Shown: positions 50,189 to 59,324 of the stretch, piece by piece
Position numbering within the stretch: position 1 is the first letter of the stretch
How the letters are laid out: each line of letters begins with the position of its first letter
Origin: M2408 sp046303515
GTDB lineage: Bacteria > Bacteroidota > Bacteroidia > Flavobacteriales_D > Crocinitomicaceae
Assembly (NCBI GenBank): GCA_046303515.1
Contig: JBKCGI010000181.1
Location: 1 to 64,000, forward strand
Direction of reading: 5' to 3'
Length of the DNA: 64,000 bases
Made by a program: the position numbers and the translations under genes
Notes under the pieces: model-generated
Seen by the model: the letters and a program-made list of their open reading frames with translations, nothing else
The model's database searches: none
What the model was told of the DNA's origin: nothing

Positions 50189-52435
50189 TTATTTCACAAC
50201 AACTTGTTTGATGTGATTTGTACCGTCAATAGTGATATTTACATTATAAATGCCAGGAGCCAATTGTTCAGTCCCAATAACAACCAAATTGTTTCCTGTT
50301 GCTGAAAGTATTGTTTTTTGATCTACAATTTTACCTAATAAATCTACGATTTTGATTTCAGTTCTTGAATTGTCGTTAACATAGTATTCAATGTTTAATT
50401 CGTTATCAGCTGGATTTGGATATACCAAAAAGTTAGAAGTCGAATTTTTTTCTAAGATCGAATTCGCTTGATTTCCTATTAATGTATCTGACGGACCTGC
50501 GTTATATAAATTAATGTTGTCAAGATAAAGATTATTTCCACCACTTCCTTCAAATCTAAATTTGAATCTAAAGTTTTCATTCCAGTAAGTTGAAGAAATA
50601 TTTGTAACATGCACAGTAGTCCAATCTGCTGCAGTTGTTGGAATCCACGAAGTTGTTGAAGTTAAAGGTGAAAGAGAGCTTCCTTGTATGGACTTTCTTA
50701 CTTCCCAGCTTTCTCCACAATTTCCTGTCATCAAGACAAATAATTTTTCTGAATTGGCCGTTTGTTTTTTTCTGTAGGAATATCTAAATGTTAAAGTGAT
50801 ATCAGTAGTGGAAGTAATGCTTGATAAATCAACTGACTGTGAAATTAATTCATCTAAATTACCTGTGCCAGTTTGAGAAAAATTTGGAATCATTACTGAT
50901 TTTGAACTTGATAATCCAACAGTTGAACTTAATTGGAAAGTTCCATTGTTTTGTGGGTTGTATGTTTCCCAAAACTCACTTGTTGCGATAGATGTATATG
51001 GTTCAAAGCCATCTAATAACGGTAAAGCAACACCTGTGTTTAAAACAGTTATGTATGCTGTTTTTGTTTGACTGACTGTGCCATTTCCATCTCCTGCAGT
51101 TAAGGTAACTGAGTATGTACCAGGTGTATTATACGTTATTGTTGGATTTTGCTCTGTAGAGCTAGTGGTAGCTGCTCCAGGAAAACTCCAAGACCAAGTG
51201 CTGACGTTATTATAAGAATTGTCAAAAAACTGTATAGGACTTCCCGAGCAAACAACAGTTCTATCTGTATAAAAATCTGCCGCACACAAAGTAGGATTTC
51301 CATCCGCTCCAGTTGCAACTAAGTTTTGTGTTGTCCAAACATTATTTCTTCCACCAACATTTGATACGATGGCCGCGCGCATTCTTGTTTTTTGACCGAT
51401 GGTAAACATTTTAGAACAATATGAATAGTCCATATAATTTTCTACGTTGTCCTTTACGTCATATGAGTAAATACTCCAACCAAATGGATCGTCAGTGTCG
51501 TCACAAGAATTTCTTGATAATACACAAGCGGTTGAACCTAATGTGAATGGAGTGTCTCCAACAAAGTCTTCGTACATCCATCTGTCGTTGTTACTAGTTG
51601 CATTTCCAGCACAAATACCTGAACCTGGATCGTTATTTCCTCCCCAAACATGTTCTAAATTTAACCAATGTCCAACTTCATGAGTTAATGCTCTATCAGT
51701 TCCAACACCTCCAGTTCCGATTCTACCCACATAGTCATGCAAGATCCAAATTCCATTGTCCATCCCTGTCCCAATCCAATTCGATGGGGTATAGGTGTAT
51801 CCAGCTGCCCCTCCAATGTTTCCGCATACGAAAACGTTTAGATATTTATTCCCTGGCCATGTTCCTTGGTACACATTGTTTCCATTGATAATTGCATTTA
51901 CTTGACTAGACCCTTGTTGTGACGAAGTTACATAACTTAATGGGCTCTGAGTTCTTGTAATTCCGTTAAAACAAGATCCGTTTGGAGCTTTTGTTGCCAG
52001 TACAAATTGAATTTCAATGTCTGCTGGAGTTGTTTCCGCGTTTGGATTAGTTGAATTAAAGTCAGATTGAACATTTCCTGCATCAGCATTTAACATTCGG
52101 TAATCTCTATTTAATACCTCAAGTGCATCTAGTATTTGTGCATTTGTAATATTTTCAACACCTCCATTATGAAGAATATGAAAAACAATTGGGATAGTAT
52201 AGGTTACACGAGAATGTGTACTATCTTGAGCAATTTGTGCTTCAGCAGCTTGAAAAATCGCTTGTTCCTGTAAAAACATTTGCATGAATGCTGGATTTTG
52301 GCGCAATTCACTCATTTTTTTATGTTGTAAGCAATATTCTACTGATTCACCTTCTCTAACATTAGCAAAATTAATTTGAGATGTGACCCAATTAATGGAT
52401 ACTAAAGCTAGAATTGAAAGGATTATTTTCTTCAT
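50189..52435 (-). CDS. Secreted M43-type zinc metalloprotease with PKD domain and T9SS sorting domain
   Basis: 748 aa. Signal peptide MKKIILSILALVSINWVTS. A pro-region follows, then a metzincin catalytic domain with HEVGHWLNLEH (His252, Glu253, His256, His262) and a Met-turn in NYMDYS (Met335), fitting the pappalysin/cytophagalysin family M43. A PKD domain lies at about 380-470 (IQFFDNSYNNVSTWSWSFPG). A jelly-roll-like domain (about 475-645, ending FRFEGSGGNNLYLDNI) follows. The C-terminus is a type A type IX secretion sorting domain: FLVYPNPADNELNIEY to HIKQVVVK. It is expected on the cell surface or in the medium, digesting proteins for nutrition. The T9SS machinery is not in this window. 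Confidence 0.94.
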   Translation of the reverse strand: MKKIILSILALVSINWVTSQINFANVREGESVEYCLQHKKMSELRQNPAFMQMFLQEQAIFQAAEAQIAQDSTHSRVTYTIPIVFHILHNGGVENITNAQILDALEVLNRDYRMLNADAGNVQSDFNSTNPNAETTPADIEIQFVLATKAPNGSCFNGITRTQSPLSYVTSSQQGSSQVNAIINGNNVYQGTWPGNKYLNVFVCGNIGGAAGYTYTPSNWIGTGMDNGIWILHDYVGRIGTGGVGTDRALTHEVGHWLNLEHVWGGNNDPGSGICAGNATSNNDRWMYEDFVGDTPFTLGSTACVLSRNSCDDTDDPFGWSIYSYDVKDNVENYMDYSYCSKMFTIGQKTRMRAAIVSNVGGRNNVWTTQNLVATGADGNPTLCAADFYTDRTVVCSGSPIQFFDNSYNNVSTWSWSFPGAATTSSTEQNPTITYNTPGTYSVTLTAGDGNGTVSQTKTAYITVLNTGVALPLLDGFEPYTSIATSEFWETYNPQNNGTFQLSSTVGLSSSKSVMIPNFSQTGTGNLDELISQSVDLSSITSTTDITLTFRYSYRKKQTANSEKLFVLMTGNCGESWEVRKSIQGSSLSPLTSTTSWIPTTAADWTTVHVTNISSTYWNENFRFKFRFEGSGGNNLYLDNINLYNAGPSDTLIGNQANSILEKNSTSNFLVYPNPADNELNIEYYVNDNSRTEIKIVDLLGKIVDQKTILSATGNNLVVIGTEQLAPGIYNVNITIDGTNHIKQVVVK

Positions 52436-52539
52436 AAATAAATTTTTAGTTTATAGTTTTAACGCACCAAATTAACAAATGGTTGGCAAGTTTGTTTATT
52501 TATTACATGAATGGTATTAATTATTGATTAAAGTGTAGT

Positions 52540-53238
52540 TTAATCTAAACGACAAATTACATTTTGGTGTTCGCAATTCAATGAGAAAATTCTTATTTTG
52601 CTTGCTGTATCTGCGGGTGATTGTAGTTTGTTTTCAGCTTTTAACAACTCAAATGACTCTTGGGACGAAAAGTTTGATTTTTCTGTGTTTCTAATATTAA
52701 TCTGCATTTCGGTATCAATCACTCCAGGTGCAAGAGAAAAAATTCTAGTTTCTTTACCTTTTTCGATTTCTTCTAATTGAAAAGTCTCTGAAAATAAATC
52801 TAAGGCGGCTTTTGAGGCACAGTAATTCGCCCAAGATGGAATTGCTCTTCTACCTGCTCCTGAGCTGATGTTTATAATTGTTAATTTGCAATTTTTTTCT
52901 TCACACCAACGAGAAAATTTTCTACATAACTGAATTGGTGAAATTGTATTTGTTTGAAAAAGACTTTGAGAAAAATCTACCTCTTGGTCTGATACGCGTT
53001 TCACATCACCTAATATTCCAGCATTGTTAATCAATAGGATTTCTTCGTTTTCTGGTAAATTGATTTGTAACGAGTCAACTTCATTATTGTCGCTTAAATC
53101 ACATTCAATGAAATTGTATTTTTCGTTTTCTATGGAGTTTGTTCTTCCTATCCCGAAAACAAAATTCCCGTGATTGAGGAAATTCTCTGCTAAAGCAAAT
53201 CCTAAACCACGGGAAACTCCTGTAATATAAACGTACAT
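52540..53238 (-). CDS. Short-chain dehydrogenase/reductase
   Basis: 232 aa. Cofactor motif TGVSRGLGFALAENF (TGxSxGxG), LINNAGILGD, catalytic ISSGAGRR (Ser) and YCASK (Tyr, Lys), and APGVIDTEM. The order resembles sepiapterin reductase/benzil reductase-like classical SDRs using NADPH. It starts one base after the metB-like gene's stop codon and is co-transcribed with it. No functional link is evident, and the substrate is unknown. Confidence 0.92.
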   Translation of the reverse strand: MYVYITGVSRGLGFALAENFLNHGNFVFGIGRTNSIENEKYNFIECDLSDNNEVDSLQINLPENEEILLINNAGILGDVKRVSDQEVDFSQSLFQTNTISPIQLCRKFSRWCEEKNCKLTIINISSGAGRRAIPSWANYCASKAALDLFSETFQLEEIEKGKETRIFSLAPGVIDTEMQINIRNTEKSNFSSQESFELLKAENKLQSPADTASKIRIFSLNCEHQNVICRLD

Positions 53239-53239
53239 T

Positions 53240-54379
53240 TTAAGCTAATGCTTGTTCAATGTCTGCAATTAAATCTTCTACATCTTCAACTCCAACACTC
53301 AAGCGTAGTAATGAATCAACAACACCAACTTTTTCACGTTCTTCCTTTGGAATTGCTCCGTGTGTCATTGTTGCTGGGTGATTGATTAATGACTCCACTC
53401 CTCCTAAAGATTCAGCTAAAGAAAAAACTTTGAAAGATGAAGCTACCTTAAATGTGTTTTCAATTGTTTTATCTTTTAATACGATTGAAATCATTCCACC
53501 AAAATCACGCATCTGTTTTTTCGCAATTTCATGATTTGGATGCTCAGGAAAACCTGGCCAATAAACTTTTTCAATTTTTGGATGATTTTTCAAGTATTCC
53601 GCAATTTTTCTTCCGTTGAAACAATGTCTTTCCATTCTTAAATGTAAGGTTTTAATTCCACGCATTACCAAGAATGAATCCATTGGACCAGGATTTGCTC
53701 CACTACTATTAAGTATAAAATAGATTTTTTCGTGAATAGCTGGATCATTCATAACTAAAGCTCCCATGACAACATCGCTGTGTCCACCTAAATATTTGGT
53801 TACAGAATGCATCACAATATCAGCACCTAAATCCAAAGGGTTTTGTAAATATGGAGAGGCAAAAGTATTATCAACTACCAAAGTCACCTTGTTTTTTTTG
53901 GCAATTTCAGCACAAGCTACAATATCAATGATTTGCATCGTTGGATTTGTTGGAGTTTCTGCCCAAATAACTTTTGTGTTTTCGTTGATGTAGTTATTTA
54001 AATTTTCGGCATTTGTCAAATCAATGAAATGAAATTTAATGCCAAAAGGTTCGTAAATTTTAGTAAATAAACGATAAGTCCCACCATATAAATCGTCACC
54101 AGTAATAACTTCATCTCCAGGACGTAACATTTTTAAAACGGCGTCTGTAGCCGCAACTCCACTGCTGAAACAAACACAATGTTTTCCATTTTCAATGGCT
54201 GCAATATTTTCTTGCAAAGCCTCTCTAGTTGGATTTTTACCACGAGCATACCCATAACCTTTGTTAACTCCTGGAGCTTCTTGAACATAGGTAGATGTTT
54301 GATAAATTGGAGTCATGATGGCTCCTGTAGATGGATCTGGATGTGCTCCAGCATGTATAGCTTTTGTACCGAATTTCAT
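53240..54379 (-). CDS. Trans-sulfuration PLP enzyme (cystathionine gamma-synthase/lyase type)
   Basis: 379 aa, Cys/Met metabolism PLP family. The PLP lysine is Lys195 in HSVTKYLGGHSDVVMGA. Also typical are FSSGVAATDAVL, DDLYGGTYRLF, AETPTNPTM and the C-terminal SLGGVESLINHPATMTH. The MetB and MetC/gamma-lyase branches cannot be separated reliably by eye, so no symbol is given. It belongs to methionine or cysteine interconversion in the cytoplasm. A minus-strand TACTTTTG (54402-54409) is its likely -7 element. First gene of a pair with the SDR. Confidence 0.93.
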   Translation of the reverse strand: MKFGTKAIHAGAHPDPSTGAIMTPIYQTSTYVQEAPGVNKGYGYARGKNPTREALQENIAAIENGKHCVCFSSGVAATDAVLKMLRPGDEVITGDDLYGGTYRLFTKIYEPFGIKFHFIDLTNAENLNNYINENTKVIWAETPTNPTMQIIDIVACAEIAKKNKVTLVVDNTFASPYLQNPLDLGADIVMHSVTKYLGGHSDVVMGALVMNDPAIHEKIYFILNSSGANPGPMDSFLVMRGIKTLHLRMERHCFNGRKIAEYLKNHPKIEKVYWPGFPEHPNHEIAKKQMRDFGGMISIVLKDKTIENTFKVASSFKVFSLAESLGGVESLINHPATMTHGAIPKEEREKVGVVDSLLRLSVGVEDVEDLIADIEQALA

Positions 54380-54401
54380 TTTATAACATTTATTAGAATT
54401 A

Positions 54402-54409
54402 CAAAAGTA
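54402..54409 (-). promoter_or_regulatory. -7 element of the trans-sulfuration gene
   Basis: Minus-strand TACTTTTG fits TANNTTTG. Predicted start point near 54397, about 18 bases before the ATG. Confidence 0.55.
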
Positions 54410-54432
54410 GGAAATATTATGTGAAAAAATCC

Positions 54433-55149
54433 TTATTTCAATTTTAAATAAAAAGCTGTATTGAGAAGCGTTTTTTTATGGTCAAAAATGGCATATGTTT
54501 CCACTTCAACGCCATTTCCTTTTGTTTTGGAAACAAATTCTAAGTCACGTTCTTGAATATTTTCGGGACTAAGAAATGAACATTTTAGATTGAAATCTTT
54601 TATTTTTAATTGAATTTGAATTGGAAAATTGAAGTTGTTTTGAAATCTCAAATCTTTGTAACCATAAACGACCGTGGCGTCTGATCCAAGTGGTGTAAAT
54701 CTATCTTTTTCTTCATATAAATCAACAGAATGATTGTGTCTTTCAGTTATTTTTAAGCCTGAAATAAGGGCACAATGGTATATAATGCTACTTAATTGGC
54801 ATAATCCTCCTCCGATGTCTTCGCTTAATTTTCCGTCTATAATATTGCGACTTTGCTGAAAATTGTTTTTTGCACTTGGTTTTGGTACCATTTTCCAAAA
54901 TGAAAAAATTTGATTGGGGTAAATTGTTACATCTTGAATGGATTGTATTCCAAGATCTATATTGACAAGTTTATTTTCAAAATGATGATTCTTTTTTATT
55001 TCTTGCACAATAGAAATTTCGTGATTGTAACTGAGTTGCTTTTCTGTTTTAACTGCAAATTTTTCTTTTATACCTAAATCCTTAAAGGAGCGAATCAATA
55101 ATTTCACTTGAAGTTTAAGTTTTTTCGGTATGTAATTTTTGAAATTCAT
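54433..55149 (-). CDS. VanW family protein
   Basis: 238 aa with the VanW signature IGGGLCQLSSIIYHCALISGL split around residues 114-134, then NHSVDLYEEKDRFTPLGSDA and LRFQNNFNFPIQIQ. VanW proteins occur in some vancomycin-resistance clusters, but their biochemical role is unknown and homologues are common in non-resistant bacteria. No signal peptide or membrane helix is seen. The ATG overlaps the stop of the methyltransferase gene by 4 bases. There is no van gene nearby, so resistance is not implied. Confidence 0.9.
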   Translation of the reverse strand: MNFKNYIPKKLKLQVKLLIRSFKDLGIKEKFAVKTEKQLSYNHEISIVQEIKKNHHFENKLVNIDLGIQSIQDVTIYPNQIFSFWKMVPKPSAKNNFQQSRNIIDGKLSEDIGGGLCQLSSIIYHCALISGLKITERHNHSVDLYEEKDRFTPLGSDATVVYGYKDLRFQNNFNFPIQIQLKIKDFNLKCSFLSPENIQERDLEFVSKTKGNGVEVETYAIFDHKKTLLNTAFYLKLK

Positions 55150-55814
55150 TTTTTTTCAAAAACAACTATTAAATATGATGCATATTCTTTAAAAAATGAT
55201 TTGCAAAGCAGATTATCTAGACGAATAAAAAATGGACGGAGTTTTTTAGGGAAACGATGTATTGGGAAAAATAAAACTCCAGCATAATGAATTAATTTCC
55301 AATTTGAATCAAGTGATTTTTTTATTTCTTCAATTGAATAAGAGGTTGAAGCATGCCAATTGTCGGCTTTTCTTTTGAGAATTTTTCTTCTTTTAGCGGA
55401 AGGAAAATCGAATATAAATTGTCCTTTTTGGGCTAAAATACGATTTGCTTCCTCAAATATTTCCAATGCTTTTGATTTCTCTAAATGCATGAAAAGGTGA
55501 AAGCTAAAAATGCTGTCAAATTCTTCGTTTTGAAAATTAGTTTTACTAGCATCGCAATTTTCAAATTTTTTCGAAGGAAATTTTTCTTGAGCTACTTGAA
55601 TCATTTCTTCACTTACATCCACTCCGATATGCGCAAATTCCATGAACCTTCCAGTACCACAAGCTAAACTTAGAATAGAGTTTCCTTTTAAATTTTTATT
55701 TAAAAAAGCCGTTTCTTGCTGATGGATATATTTTCCATAACTATTCTCAAACCGATCTTCGTCGTAAATTTTGGCTATTTTATTATAGTATTGGTGTATT
55801 TGTTCTGAGCTCAT
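55146..55814 (-). CDS. Class I SAM-dependent methyltransferase
   Basis: 222 aa from the ATG at 55814. Motif I ILSLACGTGRFMEF, GVDVSEEMIQVAQEK (motif II) and SIFSFHLFMHLE (motif III/IV) define a Methyltransf_11/25-type fold. An in-frame ATG at 55844 is rejected because the -7 element TATTTTTG at 55832-55839 lies between the two. It overlaps the VanW-family gene by 4 bases. The substrate is unknown, small molecule or lipid being most likely. Confidence 0.9.
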   Translation of the reverse strand: MSSEQIHQYYNKIAKIYDEDRFENSYGKYIHQQETAFLNKNLKGNSILSLACGTGRFMEFAHIGVDVSEEMIQVAQEKFPSKKFENCDASKTNFQNEEFDSIFSFHLFMHLEKSKALEIFEEANRILAQKGQFIFDFPSAKRRKILKRKADNWHASTSYSIEEIKKSLDSNWKLIHYAGVLFFPIHRFPKKLRPFFIRLDNLLCKSFFKEYASYLIVVFEKK

Positions 55815-55831
55815 AAGTGTTTTAACTTCTC

Positions 55832-55839
55832 CAAAAATA
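55832..55839 (-). promoter_or_regulatory. -7 element of the methyltransferase-VanW unit, decides its start
   Basis: Minus-strand TATTTTTG fits TANNTTTG. The predicted start point near 55827 excludes the upstream ATG at 55844. Confidence 0.55.
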
Positions 55840-55953
55840 AGCAATATATTTAAAATAAATTTGAGGTAGATTGAAATTTATAAAAATTTAAAAAGCATAC
55901 AAGAAATTTTAAAAATACATAATTGATATTTTAATTTGTCATAAATAAATTTA

Positions 55954-55986
55954 TTTGCTTATAAAGTAAAAAAACAGCTATCTTTG
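55954..55986 (+). promoter_or_regulatory. Consensus promoter with near-zero leader
   Basis: TTTG (55954-55957), 21-base spacer, TATCTTTG (55979-55986): an exact match to the Bacteroidetes consensus. The expected transcription start (about 55991) is only some 6 bases before the GTG at 55997. Confidence 0.75.
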
Positions 55987-55996
55987 CTGAAAAAAA

Positions 55997-56515
55997 GTGC
56001 CAGAAATAAAATTAATATATAAAGCTGAAGAAGCTAAACAGGCGTTTAGAAAGTTTACAGCTTTCGAACAAAAAAATGAATTCAATCGCCTACCTTTAAA
56101 ATTGTTATACGGAATTGTTATCATTTTAATAGCATTAGGTTATATTTTTCAGAAACAATTTTTGATTTACCTCGGACTAAGTAGTTTGTTGATTTTAAGT
56201 TCTTACTTACTTTATTATTACATGAAATTTAAACGCTATTTCAGTCTAATCTCCAAAGAAATAGATAAAAATAAACAGATTCACGACCAAGAATTCGTAT
56301 TTTCTTTTGATGAAAAGGGTATGAGCAAAAAATTCAAGGATTTTTCTAATACTAATGCTTGGAAGTTAGTATTTCAATACAAAGAAAATGAAGGAGATTT
56401 GTATTTGTACACGAATGGAAAACATTTATTTGACATCATTTCCAAAAAGCAAATTGGGGAAGTAAATTACCAGTTATTTCTTGAAATCTTGGACAAGGAA
56501 TTTACTTCAAATTAA
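55997..56515 (+). CDS. YcxB-like membrane protein
   Basis: 172 aa. The frame begins with GTG (55997); the first in-frame ATG is about 75 residues in, past the membrane helices, so GTG is the only sensible start. Residues 34-50 and 54-71 form a helical hairpin (LLYGIVIILIALGYIF, FLIYLGLSSLLILSSYLLYYY). A C-terminal soluble domain follows (FVFSFDEKGMSKK, YLYTNGKHLFDIISKKQIG) of the YcxB type. Function unknown. Its 3' end overlaps the convergent TraB/GumN gene by 14 bases. Confidence 0.82.
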   Translation: MPEIKLIYKAEEAKQAFRKFTAFEQKNEFNRLPLKLLYGIVIILIALGYIFQKQFLIYLGLSSLLILSSYLLYYYMKFKRYFSLISKEIDKNKQIHDQEFVFSFDEKGMSKKFKDFSNTNAWKLVFQYKENEGDLYLYTNGKHLFDIISKKQIGEVNYQLFLEILDKEFTSN

Positions 56516-57725
56516 AAGTAACCTGATCAAAAAAGTTCTTCGGACGGTTTGAGTTCATGAACTTATTTCCTCCATAACAAATTAGTTTTACCAATTTTCC
56601 ATTGGCCACAAAAACTCTTTTCCAAGCTAAACCAGTAGCAAATTCATAGCCTACGCCCTCAAAAGATTCAATTTTTCCTTGGTGTAAATATTTAGTGACA
56701 TTTGATTTATCTGGCACATTAATTACTTCACTTGCATAAGAGGCTAAATTGTCATCTACTAAATCCTCAATTTCAATCACGTAACTATTCCCTTGTCCCA
56801 TTTCTTGGTAAACTATTCTGAAGTACGAAGAGTTTGTATCTAAGATTGGTTTTCCGCCAAAATTTGCTTCAAAATCGAATTCTGAATTTTTATATTTAAA
56901 ATGTTTAAATTCACTTATTTTCTTTTCGGCCTCAGTTTTTTGTTCCGAATAGGTAGCTGCAACTTGTCTTACCAAATAGCCTTTTTTTCTTAAAAGCGAA
57001 ATGATTCCTTCCTCGCCAGCTAAATGCGCTGCTCCAACCGCAATGAAGGAACTTTTTTTCTTCATTAAGGTATCAATTCCATTGGTCATGATAACATTAC
57101 GTTTCACAATTAATCTTTCGTAGGATGCCTTGGAATTATTCATTTGATTTTGCAGCATGTTTTTTACATATTCTATATCGCCTCGCAAATAGGCGCGCAA
57201 AAGATTGTCTTCGATGAGTTTCAATTGCTCTAAACTTTTTTGTGTATTTGTTCGATCGTAAACAAATTCCAAGGCTTCAATTTGTTCTTCTAAGGTTTCC
57301 AAAGCAAAAAACTCCTTGTCCATATTGTAGGCCATTTGTTGGAAATACAAGTCCAAAAATTGTGGTCTCCCGTCTTCGCTGCCGTATTTTGTTTTTGTTG
57401 CTCTGTTGGATGATGTAAATGGATTTCCATTAGAATCAAACTTCATTTCAACTTCGTTCAAGCGCATGTCGTAGGAAACGAAAAGTTGAAAGATATCTGC
57501 CTCCAAAACCACAGCTTCGGCGTGTAAAAAGGTGGAGTAGGTGCTATCTGATAATTGAAAAACTCTTGGATCATTGGTATGGTAACTTCCATAAAGATAA
57601 CTTGGTTTTTTTAAGCCTTTACCTGTAATTTGCCATAAAAGTTGGTTGTTGGTTACTAAATTTTGTGCCTGAACCATCGAAATGAAACAGCAAAAGAATA
57701 GGACCAATTTTACTATAAAGCGCAT
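56502..57725 (-). CDS. TraB/GumN family protein
   Basis: 407 aa. Signal peptide MRFIVKLVLFFCCFISMVQA, cut before QNLV. The TraB/GumN domain has LLWQITGKGLKKPSYLYGSYH at its start, EAVVLEADIF, and FIAVGAAHLAGEEGIISLLRKKGY near 230-255. The GSYH and GAAHL motifs resemble the metal-binding histidine motifs of Tiki-type proteases in this superfamily. An additional C-terminal beta-rich extension of about 130 residues is present. It is periplasmic or surface-exposed; peptidase activity is inference. A TAACTTTG -7 element is at 57751-57758. Confidence 0.9.
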   Translation of the reverse strand: MRFIVKLVLFFCCFISMVQAQNLVTNNQLLWQITGKGLKKPSYLYGSYHTNDPRVFQLSDSTYSTFLHAEAVVLEADIFQLFVSYDMRLNEVEMKFDSNGNPFTSSNRATKTKYGSEDGRPQFLDLYFQQMAYNMDKEFFALETLEEQIEALEFVYDRTNTQKSLEQLKLIEDNLLRAYLRGDIEYVKNMLQNQMNNSKASYERLIVKRNVIMTNGIDTLMKKKSSFIAVGAAHLAGEEGIISLLRKKGYLVRQVAATYSEQKTEAEKKISEFKHFKYKNSEFDFEANFGGKPILDTNSSYFRIVYQEMGQGNSYVIEIEDLVDDNLASYASEVINVPDKSNVTKYLHQGKIESFEGVGYEFATGLAWKRVFVANGKLVKLICYGGNKFMNSNRPKNFFDQVTFNLK

Positions 57726-57750
57726 AGTTGTTTAAATACCAAAATGATAC

Positions 57751-57758
57751 CAAAGTTA
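57751..57758 (-). promoter_or_regulatory. -7 element of the TraB/GumN gene
   Basis: Minus-strand TAACTTTG fits TANNTTTG; predicted start point about 20 bases before the ATG at 57725. It lies within the spurious upstream extension of the cysS frame. Confidence 0.55.
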
Positions 57759-57811
57759 CGAATATTTTTAATTCGCTTTAAAATACTCAAATTTTATCCT
57801 TTTATCCTTGA

Positions 57812-57843
57812 TTTCAATCTTTCACTTAAAAAGTGTAAATTTG
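57812..57843 (+). promoter_or_regulatory. Promoter of cysS
   Basis: TTTC (57812-57815), 20-base spacer, TAAATTTG (57836-57843). The predicted start point near 57848 supports the ATG at 57861 over any upstream start. Confidence 0.6.
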
Positions 57844-57860
57844 TGCTTCAATTATACTTT

Positions 57861-59324
57861 ATGAGCACGCAAAACAAATTAATGATTTACTCTTCTTTGG
57901 CAGGAAAAAAAGAAGAATTTATTCCGTTAAACAAAAACTTTGTTGGATTATACGTTTGTGGTCCAACGGTTTACAGCAATGTTCATTTAGGTAATTGCCG
58001 TACATTTATTTCCTTTGATATGATTTACCGCTATTTGGTTCATTTGGGATTTAAAGTGCGTTATTTGAGAAATATTACGGATGTTGGACACATCACAACT
58101 GATATCGACGACGGCGTGGATCGTATTGGCGAACAAGCGAAGTTGGAAATGCTTGAACCAATGGAAATCGTGCAGAAATACACGGTTTATTTCAGAGAAA
58201 TCATGCAACTTTTCAACGCTTTACCTCCAAGTATTGAACCAACTGCAACGGGACATTTAATTGAGCAAATTGCTTTTATTGAAAAAATAATTGAGAACGG
58301 ATTCGCTTACGAAGTAAATGGTTCGGTTTATTTTGATGTGGTAAAATACAACGAATCTCACAATTATGGCATTCTTTCTGGAAGAAAAATTGAGGATTTG
58401 ATTTCTGGAACACGCGATTTAGATGGACAAGATGAAAAACGTAATCCTTTAGATTTTGCTTTGTGGAAAAATGCTGCTCCAGAACATATTATGAAATGGC
58501 CTTCTCCTTGGGGAATGGGATTTCCAGGTTGGCATTTGGAATGTTCTGCTATGAGCACCAAATATTTGGGCGAAGAATTTGATATTCACGGAGGTGGAAT
58601 GGATTTAAAATTTCCGCACCACGAATGTGAAATTGCACAAGGATGTTCCGCAACAGGAAAATCTCCAGTGAAATATTGGATGCACACTAACATGTTGACT
58701 TTAAACGGCAAAAAAATGTCTAAGTCAACAGGGAATTTCTTGAACCCTGATCAATTATTTTCTGGTCAAAACTCGATGTTCGATAAAGCTTTCGACCCAA
58801 TGGTGGTGCGTTTTTTCATGATGCAGGCGCATTATTCGAGCATGTTAGATTTCACTTCTGAAGCTTTGATTGCTTCTGAAAAAGGATTTTACAAATTGAT
58901 GGAAGCCATAGATAAATTGGATAATTTGACGACTTCAAACGAATCTAGTTTTGATGTGAATACTTTAGTGCAAAGTTTCTACTCGGCAATGAATGACGAT
59001 TTCAATGCGCCAATTTTGGTTTCAAATTTATTTGAAGCGGTGCGTTACATCAATTTAATTGTGGACGGAAAAGAAAAAATCACTGCTACAGATTTAGCCT
59101 TGTTGAAAAAAGAAATTTACGCCTTTACTTTCGATGTTTTGGGATTACAGAACTCAAAAGCCAACAACAACGAAAAGCTGGACAAAGTGATGGACTTGGT
59201 ACTAGAAATGCGTCAAACTGCTCGTACAGACAAAAACTGGCCACTTTCTGACTTAATTCGCGATCGTTTAACCGATGCTGGAATTACGGTGAAGGATGGG
59301 AAAGAAGGTGTGAGTTGGAATTGA
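57861..59324 (+). CDS. cysS: Cysteinyl-tRNA synthetase
   Basis: 487-aa class I aminoacyl-tRNA synthetase charging tRNA-Cys. Zinc/substrate cysteine Cys33 in YVCGPTVYSNVHLGN, HIGH-equivalent HLGN at 42-45, GWHLECSAM and HGGGMDLKFPHHECEIAQ, and KMSKS at 285-289. The C-terminal DALR-type helical domain follows. The frame is open 39 codons further upstream, but that stretch is Ile/Phe/Lys-rich, contains the cysS promoter, and precedes the family start MSTQNKLMIYSS. Confidence 0.97.
   Translation: MSTQNKLMIYSSLAGKKEEFIPLNKNFVGLYVCGPTVYSNVHLGNCRTFISFDMIYRYLVHLGFKVRYLRNITDVGHITTDIDDGVDRIGEQAKLEMLEPMEIVQKYTVYFREIMQLFNALPPSIEPTATGHLIEQIAFIEKIIENGFAYEVNGSVYFDVVKYNESHNYGILSGRKIEDLISGTRDLDGQDEKRNPLDFALWKNAAPEHIMKWPSPWGMGFPGWHLECSAMSTKYLGEEFDIHGGGMDLKFPHHECEIAQGCSATGKSPVKYWMHTNMLTLNGKKMSKSTGNFLNPDQLFSGQNSMFDKAFDPMVVRFFMMQAHYSSMLDFTSEALIASEKGFYKLMEAIDKLDNLTTSNESSFDVNTLVQSFYSAMNDDFNAPILVSNLFEAVRYINLIVDGKEKITATDLALLKKEIYAFTFDVLGLQNSKANNNEKLDKVMDLVLEMRQTARTDKNWPLSDLIRDRLTDAGITVKDGKEGVSWN

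Noticed and set aside
54433..55149. Vancomycin resistance from the VanW-family gene
   Set aside because: No vanA/vanH/vanX/vanS-like genes are nearby, and isolated VanW homologues are common.
57744..57860. 39-residue N-terminal extension of CysS
   Set aside because: It contains both the cysS promoter and the divergent TraB/GumN promoter, and precedes the conserved family start.
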